Shown here piece by piece: positions 41,009 through 48,410 of a DNA stretch of 64,000 bases. The notes under the pieces were generated by a model, which saw nothing but the letters and a program-made list of their open reading frames with translations, did no database searches and was not told where the DNA came from. The number at the start of each line of letters is the position of its first letter. Positions within the stretch are counted from its first letter, which is position 1. This stretch comes from Brevibacterium sp. S22 (GTDB lineage: Bacteria > Actinomycetota > Actinomycetes > Actinomycetales > Brevibacteriaceae): NCBI RefSeq assembly GCF_004745485.1, contig NZ_RHFG01000009.1:62001-126000 (forward strand). The letters are read 5' to 3'. Made by a program: the position numbers and the translations under genes.

Positions 41009-42205
41009 TCAAACGGTTTCGAGCAGATATTTGCGGTACTCATCAACGAACTCGTCATTACGAGCCAGCCCACGTTCGAGCCGCGAGATCGTGATTGCCC
41101 ATGTGCCGAAATGCTCGGCAACGGTCTTAAGACTCATCTTCTTCGATTGCCGTAACGGCCGTAGATCGTCAATGGCAGGCACGGCTGGTGGGTTGGTGAT
41201 CAGGGAATACACTTCGTCGGCGACGTAGCGTTTCAAGCACCGCATGATCTCCTTCTTCGACTTCCCCTCTGCTGTCCGACGCGCCACGTACTCCTTGGTG
41301 CGCAGATCGTAGGACATGCGAACTTTCACGATGTCATAGAGCGCACTGTTGGCTTGCCGGTCACCACCCCGGTTGAGTCTGTGGCGGTTCGTCTTCCCTG
41401 ATGATGCTTGCAACGGACTGGTCCCGCACAGGGCCGCGAACGCGGCCTTCGACGTGATCCGTTCCGGGTTCTCGCCCGCCGTGACGAGCAGCTTCGCAGC
41501 CGAGATCGCGCCGATGCCCTTCGCCGCTGCCAGTGCGGGGGCGACGTCCTTGGTGAGGGCATCGAGCTGGGCATGAGCGGTGTCGATCTCGTCGGCGAGG
41601 AACTCGATCCGACGCGCCAGCCGGTGGAGGGCGATCCCGAGATGGTCACCTGCTGCCGGCCGAGTTCCGAGGAGAGCAGCGTGGAGGTCATCGCCTGTCA
41701 GTCCGGCGTATTGCTCCCGGATCGTGGCGGGTGCGGTGGTGAGGAAGTGGATGATCTGCGTGGTGGCAGCTGTGCGGGCCTTGACCGCCGTTGTCCGGGC
41801 TTTCAGCAGCATGCGGATGCCGTCGACCGTCCCGCCGAGGAGTTTCGGGACGGGGAGGTCATCGGCGTCGGCGGCGACGGTCTTCGCCGCGGAGTAGGCG
41901 TCGATGGGGTCGGACTTCCCGCCGCGTCGGGTTTGCCTGTTGGGGCGGATGACTTCCTTGACGGTGATGTTGTGGGTGCGCAGGTAGGCGGTGATTCCAG
42001 CCCCGTAGGAGGCGGTGCCTTCGATACCGATGGCGATAATGGCGCCGAATGTGAGGATGAAGTCGAGCAGTGCCCGGTAGCCGGTGCTGGTGGTGGGGAA
42101 TTCTCTATCACCGAGTTTCTTGCCGACTTCGTTGATGATGCCGACGTGGTTGGTGTTCTGGTGGGTGTCGATGCCGGCGTACACATTCGTCTCTGGTGCT
42201 GTCAT
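41009..42205 (-). CDS. IS110-family transposase with an extra C-terminal HTH
   Basis: The 398-residue transposase has the N-terminal RuvC-like DEDD domain: Asp in VYAGIDTHQNTNHVG (about 10), Glu in AIGIEGTASYGAG (about 59) and Asp pair in GGKSDPIDAYSAAKT (about 101-104). The C-terminal Transposase_20 domain has AKGIGAISAAKLLVTAG (about 215) and the catalytic-Ser region CGTSPLQASSGKTNRHRLNRGGDRQAN (about 245-270). It then carries about 55 additional residues with an XRE-like HTH (LRQSKKMSLKTVAEHFGTWAITISRLERGL), which most IS110 transposases lack. The ATG at 42205 has GGAAGAGG upstream; earlier Met and ORF starts lack one. Confidence 0.88.
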   Translation of the reverse strand: MTAPETNVYAGIDTHQNTNHVGIINEVGKKLGDREFPTTSTGYRALLDFILTFGAIIAIGIEGTASYGAGITAYLRTHNITVKEVIRPNRQTRRGGKSDPIDAYSAAKTVAADADDLPVPKLLGGTVDGIRMLLKARTTAVKARTAATTQIIHFLTTAPATIREQYAGLTGDDLHAALLGTRPAAGDHLGIALHRLARRIEFLADEIDTAHAQLDALTKDVAPALAAAKGIGAISAAKLLVTAGENPERITSKAAFAALCGTSPLQASSGKTNRHRLNRGGDRQANSALYDIVKVRMSYDLRTKEYVARRTAEGKSKKEIMRCLKRYVADEVYSLITNPPAVPAIDDLRPLRQSKKMSLKTVAEHFGTWAITISRLERGLARNDEFVDEYRKYLLETV

Positions 42206-42420
42206 GATGGTGTCTGCCTCTTCCATTGGACTGGTGGGGCGAGGGCCAGTCGGTCGGGCAGACAGGACGTAGACGAGACTCCGTGGTCGCGGAGTCACGC
42301 TCCTATAAGGTCATGTCCCCACCGGCTGGTTCTCTTCGGTGGGCGACAGAATTCCCGGTGGACTGATCACGAGAAGGACGCCATTGGTGGGTCAGTCAGT
42401 GCCTGGGTCACACCGGGAAC
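42206..42420 (-). ncRNA. Candidate IS110 bridge RNA region (left end)
   Basis: IS110 elements encode a bridge RNA in the non-coding end before the transposase. Here three hairpins follow in series: TTCCCGGTG (42353-42361) with CACCGGGAA (42412-42420), enclosing GACTGA/TCAGTC (42362-42367 with 42393-42398); CCCACCG (42319-42325) with CGGTGGG (42338-42344); and GACTCCG (42278-42284) with CGGAGTC (42291-42297). The 9-mer GCTCCTATA at 42300-42308 recurs at the right end (40996-41004), as expected for a donor guide. This is inference from structure only. Confidence 0.45.
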
Positions 42421-42455
42421 CTGTCTTTAACATTCTCTACGTCAGTGCCGCGCAG

Positions 42456-42467
42456 TACGGTCTTCAT
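42456..42467 (+). promoter_or_regulatory. Leaderless-type -10 (TACGGT)
   Basis: TACGGT (42456-42461) lies 6 bases before the ATG at 42468 and argues for that start over the GTG at 42339, which is inside the IS left end. Confidence 0.4.
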
Positions 42468-44042
42468 ATGGACACCGACTTCGTCCGGGATCCGATGGAG
42501 GATTCCGCAGCACTGACCGAGATCACTCGGTTCGGTGAGTTCCTGCGCGGCCTCGACCAGGGTGACACCGAGGCGGAGACGCTGGCGCGGATCACAGCGC
42601 TCGAAGAGCTCAAGTCAGCTGTCGTCGCGGCACAGACCAAGGAGGCGGTGGCCTTCGAAGCGCTGCGCATCGAACGGGACCGGCTCAACCGGGTGCCCGT
42701 GATCGACTGCGGCAGACGCGCCGGCGACGAAGTCGGATTGGCGAAGAAGGTCTCGCCCGGATCGGGCAGGAAGTTCCTCAGCACCGCCCGCACGATCGTC
42801 GTCGGGCTGCCCAATACCTTCAAAGCCTTGGCCAAGGGGGAGATCTCCGAAGACAAGGCACGAATCATGGTCGACGAGACCGCGGTCCTCGCCGATGCCG
42901 ATCGGCGCAAGGTCGATACGCGGATGAAGCGCAGTCTGGAACCGACCGGGCTGCGCAGCCTGCGTGCCGAGGTGCGTGCACTCAGTGCGGAGATGGACGC
43001 TGAGGCGGCAGCAAAGCGGGCAGCGAAGGCCGCGACCAATCGTCGCGTGAACCTCACCGTGATCGATGACGGCATGGCCAGGATCTCCGCGATCCTGCCG
43101 CTTCCACAGGCCGTCGCCGCCTATGAGAGCCTCCGGGCCGGCGCCGAGTCGATCACTGTCGCCGGTGATGCAGGTGGACGGAATCGCCAGCAGGTGCTCG
43201 CCGACACCTTTGTCGAACGACTCAGCGGCCAATCGAGCGCAACGGCGGTGCCCGCGGAGATCCACCTGCTCGTCGAGGCCGAATCCCTGCTCTCCGACGG
43301 ATTGGTGCCGGCTTGGCTGCCCGGGTTCGGGCCGCTGCCGGCGAAGACGGCGCGGGAATTCATTGCCGCGAACGAGGCGGAGACGTTCATCAGCAGGATC
43401 TTCACCCGTCCCGATGACGGACAGCTGGTCGGAATGGACGCGAAGAGCCGAGAGTTCACCGGCCGACTGCGGCAGATGATCACTTACCGCGACGATGTAT
43501 GCCGGACCCCGTGGTGTGATGCCCCGATCCGTCATGCCGACCACGCTCGACCGGTCGCATCAGGTGGGGCGACCACCTGGGAGAACGGTTCAGGACTGTG
43601 CGCATCCTGCAACTACGCGAAAGAACACCCCGGATGGAGGCACGAAGCCACCGCGGAGGGACTGCGGGTCACCACACCGAGTGGGCGATCCTACGACGTG
43701 GCCACACCTGCGGTGGTCCGCCGCATGCGGTTCCCGCGCCCCGAAGCAGTGTCCGAGCCCGGAGATTCGCCGCCACAGGCCGATTGGCGGCAAGCGTTCT
43801 CCCGATTCCTCGAACCGGAGCGAGACGAGTCGCCGACCACAACGGAGGACCCTCCGATCGAATTCCAGCCGATCGTCCCGAGTTTCGTACTGCCTGAGCA
43901 GCTGCCGCCGAGATACTGCACGCGTGCGGAGAAGATCGCTGACTGGCGCAGACGCAATTCACACCGGCGACCGACCGCGGCGGACTGCAGAACCAGCCCG
44001 GTCGAGAAGGAACTGGTGAAGGTGGTCTTCGGACCGGACTGA
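42468..44042 (+). CDS. DUF222 / HNH endonuclease domain protein (13E12 repeat family)
   Basis: The 524-residue protein has an N-terminal DUF222 region (about 20-330) rich in Ala, Glu and Lys. A C-terminal HNH motif follows: MITYRDDVCRTPWCDAPIRHADHARPVASGGATTWENGSGLCASCNYAKEHPGW (about 340-395). The His-Asn-His core and two Cys pairs (CRTPWC, CASC) bind metal. A Pro-rich, variable tail comes after it. Such genes are abundant and often duplicated in actinobacteria; their role is unclear, with links to mobile elements suggested. It sits beside an IS110 element. An ORF start at 42339 would run into the element's left end. Confidence 0.85.
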   Translation: MDTDFVRDPMEDSAALTEITRFGEFLRGLDQGDTEAETLARITALEELKSAVVAAQTKEAVAFEALRIERDRLNRVPVIDCGRRAGDEVGLAKKVSPGSGRKFLSTARTIVVGLPNTFKALAKGEISEDKARIMVDETAVLADADRRKVDTRMKRSLEPTGLRSLRAEVRALSAEMDAEAAAKRAAKAATNRRVNLTVIDDGMARISAILPLPQAVAAYESLRAGAESITVAGDAGGRNRQQVLADTFVERLSGQSSATAVPAEIHLLVEAESLLSDGLVPAWLPGFGPLPAKTAREFIAANEAETFISRIFTRPDDGQLVGMDAKSREFTGRLRQMITYRDDVCRTPWCDAPIRHADHARPVASGGATTWENGSGLCASCNYAKEHPGWRHEATAEGLRVTTPSGRSYDVATPAVVRRMRFPRPEAVSEPGDSPPQADWRQAFSRFLEPERDESPTTTEDPPIEFQPIVPSFVLPEQLPPRYCTRAEKIADWRRRNSHRRPTAADCRTSPVEKELVKVVFGPD

Positions 44043-44114
44043 GCCGAGGCTGCGTGTCGGATCTGGAACAACGCGGGAACACCCGTCACACGATTACTGC
44101 AGACAATCGTGTCT

Positions 44115-44684
44115 ATGGACAGGCCGGGTAGGAACGAAGACACACGACTGACGACCGCACGAGGGCGTAGTCTCAACCTCGCAGCACGTGTGCTCCCGTT
44201 GGGGTCGGTGGCCTGCTGGGCGATCACGATCTTCGTGCCTGTCCTCGACAGCGGCGGGACCGGATCGATGCGGATCCGTGTGACGTCTCTCGGGTTCTCC
44301 CCGATCGACATGAATGATCTCAATCCGGGTTACCTCGCGCTCTGGATCATCATCCTCACAACCGCGTTCACTGCCTGGCTGCTGTCCGCATCGAAATGGT
44401 GGTCGATTGCGGCCATCGTCCTGGGCACGGTGCTGGGTCTGCACCTGCTGCAGATGGTCGCCGATCCGCCGATCATGATGTGGGACGGACAGACCGCCGA
44501 CGGCATGCCCACAGGTGGCATGGAAGTCGCCTATCCTGCGGCAGGATTCGGTTTCTGGGTGCTCGGGAGCGTCCTCTTCTTCACCTCAGGAATCTGTGGA
44601 CTGGTCGCCGCGTCTCAACAGAATCGTCACCGCCGCGAACGAATCAAACGCTGCATGGCCAAACGCCCTGGTCCCACGGCGTGA
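44115..44684 (+). CDS. Four-span membrane protein of unknown function
   Basis: A 189-residue protein with four hydrophobic segments (about 27-46, 76-96, 99-120 and 149-170). A basic N-terminus (RPGRNEDTRLTTARGR) and a very basic C-terminus (NRHRRERIKRCMAKRP) suggest both ends are inside. No family was recognised. The start could be the GTG at 44109 or the ATG at 44115; no ribosome site distinguishes them. Confidence 0.55.
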   Translation: MDRPGRNEDTRLTTARGRSLNLAARVLPLGSVACWAITIFVPVLDSGGTGSMRIRVTSLGFSPIDMNDLNPGYLALWIIILTTAFTAWLLSASKWWSIAAIVLGTVLGLHLLQMVADPPIMMWDGQTADGMPTGGMEVAYPAAGFGFWVLGSVLFFTSGICGLVAASQQNRHRRERIKRCMAKRPGPTA

Positions 44685-44875
44685 GGCCAGGGGCGTGCCG
44701 GTGACAGTCCGGCCAGCCGCCCATGCTCATGTGGGATGCCGAAGATTCAGACAGCCGGAGTGTTTTCGCGGAGCCCAGAATCACCCCTCGGCGGCGCGGC
44801 AACCGAACCCGTCGCTGAGTGCCGCGTCCGCCGTGGGTGGCGGTCCTCACCGCCCGGGAATGCTGAACGGCGAAC

Positions 44876-46819
44876 TCACTGCACGGGTTCGAAGACTCCC
44901 GCGAAGTAGTCGCCGATTTCCGAATGCGCATCCAACGGGAAGACTCCCGAGACGTACTGGTCGGGGCGGACCACGACGACGGCACCATCACGACTGATTT
45001 TGCGGACCTCGAAGATGTCCTCCTCCGGCAGAGTCGCGTAGATCTTCTCCACGTATTCGAGATCGAAGGCTCCGACGTGCGGGCGGAAGACCGTCGGCAC
45101 ATCGGGGAACGCGAACTCTTTGTGTTCCTGCTGGTAGATGACGCTGAGTTCGACGAGGGCGTCGAGATCCTCACCTTCCCGGCGGTAGGCGACCAGCGGA
45201 GAGGCGGGATCCGATTCGAGCCACGCAGCCAGTGCCGCCGCTTTCGACTCGCCGCGGCCGGCGGAGTCGCCAGCTGCGGAGTCGCCAATGATCGGTGCGG
45301 CACGATCGGCGAAGACGTAGACCCGCCAGCGACCATCGGCACGAGCCTCGTGCCCGAGGTGGACGAAGTTCGCATCGCAGCTGCGCTTGACACGAGCCGA
45401 CTTGAACCGTTTGCCGATCGGGAAACCGGCCGCGAGCTCTTGGTGCGTCGGCGGCGTCGTGATCATCGACTCCGTGTACTCGGTCATGAACCCCGCGGGG
45501 AACTCCGCAGTCTTGACGTAGAAGTCCTCGAGGTAGGTCTTGTCCGGCAGCTCCTCCTGCGGAGTCGCCATGAGCGTCGACCATTCCTTGTCGAACTCGA
45601 TGAGGTTCTTCGCCGCCACCTGACGTTCGGCCGAGTAGGTTCGCAGCAGCTCCGTCGAGGACCGACCGGAGATGACCTGACCGAGCTTCCACGCAATATT
45701 GAAGCCGTCCTGCATCGACACGTTCATTCCCTGACCGGCCTTCGCCGAGTGCGTATGGCAGGCATCGCCGGTGATGAACACGCGCGGACACGGCGAAGCC
45801 GGATCGGTCTCATCCGTGTCGTCGAAGGCATCCGTGAGCCGGTGCCCGACCTCGTAGACCGAATGCCAGGCCACGTTCTTCACATCGATGCTGTAGGGCG
45901 CGATGATCGCATTGGCACGATCGATGATCTCGTCGATGCTCGTCGACCGCACCTTCCGGGCGTCATCCTCGGGAACTTCGCCGAGGTCGACGTACATTCG
46001 GAACAGGTGCCCGCCTTCGCGGGGGATGTGGAGGATATTGCCGTGCTTCGACGAGATCGCACATTTGGTGCGGATATCGGGGAAGTCGGAGTTCGCGAGC
46101 ACGTCCATCACACCCCAGGCATGATTGGCCTGATCACCGGTCATCGTCCGCCCGATCGCCGACCGCACCTTCGACCTGGCTCCGTCGCAGCCGACGACGT
46201 ACCCTGCACGGATGGTCCGTTCCTCACCGGTGCGTTCGCCCGCGGTGTAACGGACCGTGACCGAGACCGGATGGTCCTTCGCCGAGGCGGCCGAGGCGTC
46301 CGCGTCGACGGCGAGGTCGACGAACTCGATCCCGTAGTCCGGGGTGATCCTCCCGGGGGACTGGACAGCGAACTGTGCGAAGTAGTCGAGTACGCGCGCC
46401 TGGTTGACGATGAGGTGCGGGAATTCGCTGATCCCGTGCTCGTCGTCCTTCGGCCGACCGGTGCGAATGATGTGCTCGGGGTTCTCCGGATCCGGATTCC
46501 AGAAGGACATCTCCGTGATGTGATAGCCCTCGCGCATGATCTCCTCGGCGAAGCCGAACGCCTGGAAGGTCTCGACAGAACGGGCCTGGATGCCGTCGGC
46601 CTGACCGATGACCAGCCGCGAATCCCGCTTCTCGATCATCCGCGTGTTTACGTGCGCGTACTGCGAGAGCTGAGCCGCTGCGATCATCCCCGCAGGACCG
46701 CTGCCGACGATGAGGACATCGACCTCATCGGGCAGATCCTCACTGCGCTCGATCCCGCAGCCGGCGGCTTCTTCGATCCGCGGGTCCGCGGACACGTAGC
46801 CGTTCTGATGGAAATGCAT
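44876..46819 (-). CDS. FAD-dependent aromatic hydroxylase (MobA / phenol 2-monooxygenase type)
   Basis: The 647-residue flavoprotein has the FAD-binding VDVLIVGSGPAGMIAAAQLSQYA (about 33-55), the DG motif region VVGCDGARSKVRSAIG (about 208) and the second FAD motif RVFITGDACHTHSAKAGQGMNVSMQDGFNIAWKL (about 345-378). A C-terminal thioredoxin-like domain (about 460-640) follows. This architecture is that of 3-hydroxybenzoate 4-hydroxylase (MobA) and phenol hydroxylase. The neighbouring pathway needs homoprotocatechuate, so 3- or 4-hydroxyphenylacetate is a likely substrate; no hpaBC genes are in the window. A candidate operator lies just upstream. Confidence 0.82.
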   Translation of the reverse strand: MHFHQNGYVSADPRIEEAAGCGIERSEDLPDEVDVLIVGSGPAGMIAAAQLSQYAHVNTRMIEKRDSRLVIGQADGIQARSVETFQAFGFAEEIMREGYHITEMSFWNPDPENPEHIIRTGRPKDDEHGISEFPHLIVNQARVLDYFAQFAVQSPGRITPDYGIEFVDLAVDADASAASAKDHPVSVTVRYTAGERTGEERTIRAGYVVGCDGARSKVRSAIGRTMTGDQANHAWGVMDVLANSDFPDIRTKCAISSKHGNILHIPREGGHLFRMYVDLGEVPEDDARKVRSTSIDEIIDRANAIIAPYSIDVKNVAWHSVYEVGHRLTDAFDDTDETDPASPCPRVFITGDACHTHSAKAGQGMNVSMQDGFNIAWKLGQVISGRSSTELLRTYSAERQVAAKNLIEFDKEWSTLMATPQEELPDKTYLEDFYVKTAEFPAGFMTEYTESMITTPPTHQELAAGFPIGKRFKSARVKRSCDANFVHLGHEARADGRWRVYVFADRAAPIIGDSAAGDSAGRGESKAAALAAWLESDPASPLVAYRREGEDLDALVELSVIYQQEHKEFAFPDVPTVFRPHVGAFDLEYVEKIYATLPEEDIFEVRKISRDGAVVVVRPDQYVSGVFPLDAHSEIGDYFAGVFEPVQ

Positions 46820-46864
46820 GTCAACCTCCGGTTCTTGACACGTCGTCGTGATATTCGAATGCTA

Positions 46865-48271
46865 TCAGTTCATATACGATCTGGTGGTGCCGGAGTTGTC
46901 CCGGTCACCGTTCGAGCTGGTCAGATGCGCGCGCGATCCCATCCCGATGATCGGGCTCACCGCCTGCTCGTCCTCGTGGTCGGGGCCCAGCGGAATTCCG
47001 GTGCGGTCACGCAGCAGCAGCGTCGCTGCGAGTGCGAGTGCGGCGACGACGCCCAGGTACACCGCCACTGAGGTGGTCGTTCCCGTTGCTGAGACCAGGG
47101 CTTTGGCGATCGTCGGAGCGAAGGCGCCGCCGAGGATCGACCCGATCGCGTAGGAGACCGAGACTCCGGAGAAGCGGACGCTGGAAGGGAACAGCTCGGC
47201 GTACATGGCCGGCTGCTGACCGTAGGTGAAGCCCAGGCCGACTGTCAGGACGACGAGTCCGAGCAGGAGCATACCCACCGAACCGGTGTTGACCAGCGGG
47301 AACAGGCTGACGATGCCGATGAGCAGGAGCACCCAGCCGAGGATGTAGGTGGTCCGGCGCCCGATCCTGTCCGAGACGGTCCCGGCGATGATCGTGAAGA
47401 TCAGCCAGGACACCGCCGAGGCGGCGACGGCCCAGAGCACGGGACCGCGCTCGAGGCCGATGGGGCCTGCCGGGTCCGTGGCGTAGTTCTGGATGTATCC
47501 GCCGGTGGTCATATAGCCGGCGGCGTTGTTGCCCATGAAGACCAGCGAGGCGAGGATGACGAGCAGCCAGTGGTTCTTGAGCAGACGGCCCAGAGGGTTC
47601 GTCACCTGCTCCTTGCGCTCTGCGATCTCGTGGAAGACGGGGGATTCCTCGACTCCGCGGCGGATCCAGTAGCCGATGAAGACGAGGACGATGGAGAGGA
47701 AGAACGGCACCCGCCAGCCCCATTCGAGGAAGGCGTCGCCCGGGGCGATCGAGGTCATCAGGGCAAGTACGCCCGAAGACAGCAGGAGTCCGATGGACAC
47801 CCCGATCTGCGGGAAGGATCCGCGCAGTCCGCGCGACTTCTCATCGGCATGTTCGACGGCGAGCAGAACGGCTCCGCCCCATTCGCCGCCGGCTGAGATT
47901 CCCTGGATGATGCGCAGCGCGATGAGCAGGATCGGGGCCAGGACGCCCGCAGATTCGAAGGTCGGCAGGAAGCCGATGAGAGCCGTTGCTGCACCCATGG
48001 CGATGAGGGTGATGATGAGGACCACTCGGCGGCCGAGCTTGTCGCCGTAGTGGCCGGCGAGGAAGGCGCCCAAGGGGCGGAAAAGGAAGCTGATGCCGAC
48101 CGTCGCGAACGCGACCATCGTCGACATGGTCGAACCGAGCGGGCCGAAGAAGAGCTGGTTGAAGACCAGCCCCGAGGCCGCCGCATAGAGGAAATAGTCG
48201 TACCATTCGATGCTCGTGCCCACGATCGTCGCGAACGCCACCCGGGCCTGAGTGTGCTTCTGTGTTGCCAT
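46865..48271 (-). CDS. MFS transporter, metabolite:H+ symporter (MHS) family
   Basis: The 468-residue, 12-span transporter begins with the MHS pattern VAFATIVGTSIEWYDYFLYAAASGLVFNQLFF (about 10-40). The motif-A loop GHYGDKLGRRVVL (about 80) and RIIQGISAGGEWGGAVLLAVEHADEKSRGLRGSFPQIG (about 120-158) follow. MHS members import organic and aromatic acids (shikimate, 2-oxoglutarate, phenylacetate-like compounds). It probably brings in the hydroxyphenylacetate for the adjacent pathway. The ATG at 48271 fits the family N-terminus; the ORF start at 48445 would run through the shared promoter. Confidence 0.88.
   Translation of the reverse strand: MATQKHTQARVAFATIVGTSIEWYDYFLYAAASGLVFNQLFFGPLGSTMSTMVAFATVGISFLFRPLGAFLAGHYGDKLGRRVVLIITLIAMGAATALIGFLPTFESAGVLAPILLIALRIIQGISAGGEWGGAVLLAVEHADEKSRGLRGSFPQIGVSIGLLLSSGVLALMTSIAPGDAFLEWGWRVPFFLSIVLVFIGYWIRRGVEESPVFHEIAERKEQVTNPLGRLLKNHWLLVILASLVFMGNNAAGYMTTGGYIQNYATDPAGPIGLERGPVLWAVAASAVSWLIFTIIAGTVSDRIGRRTTYILGWVLLLIGIVSLFPLVNTGSVGMLLLGLVVLTVGLGFTYGQQPAMYAELFPSSVRFSGVSVSYAIGSILGGAFAPTIAKALVSATGTTTSVAVYLGVVAALALAATLLLRDRTGIPLGPDHEDEQAVSPIIGMGSRAHLTSSNGDRDNSGTTRSYMN
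46870..46883. promoter_or_regulatory. Candidate GntR operator, copy 1 (upstream of the monooxygenase)
   Basis: TCATATACGATCTG is identical to 48364-48377. It lies 51-64 bases before the monooxygenase start and overlaps the 3' end of the MHS gene. Its core, ATATACGAT, resembles half of the ATCGTATACGAT-type sites of FCD regulators. Confidence 0.5.
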
Positions 48272-48363
48272 GACTTCTGTGTCCTGTCGTGCGATTGGCG
48301 TATCCGGCACAGCCGTTTCAGCGGTGAAGCTGTGGCCTGGATTACTTGTCCCCGGGAACCGTA

Positions 48364-48377
48364 TCATATACGATCTG
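48364..48377. promoter_or_regulatory. Candidate GntR operator, copy 2 (MHS / FAH-RraA divergent promoter)
   Basis: A second copy of TCATATACGATCTG. Here it is part of a dyad CGTAT-CAT-ATACG (48360-48372). It lies between the divergent transporter and the FAH-RraA gene and could control both. Confidence 0.5.
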
Positions 48378-48410
48378 AGGTGAAGCCAACCGAAATGAGG
48401 TGTGAGATCG

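Larger units (their letters stand above)
40996..42420 (-). mobile_element. IS110-family insertion sequence (ends approximate)
   Basis: One DEDD transposase is flanked by a short right end and a longer non-coding left end with several stem-loops, the usual IS110 plan. There are no terminal inverted repeats, as expected for this family. The limits given are only the outermost features I can see: a repeat at 40996-41004 and a stem ending at 42420. The true ends are probably somewhat outside them. It lies between the uridine kinase and HNH genes without breaking either. Confidence 0.6.

Noticed and set aside
40996..42308. GCTCCTATA repeats as a target-site duplication of the IS
   Set aside because: One copy lies inside the left end, before its stem-loops are complete, and IS110 elements do not usually duplicate their target; a guide-end match is more likely.
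44924..47071. 715-codon open frame opposite the FAD monooxygenase
   Set aside because: Same artefact; the opposite strand contains the full FAD motifs.
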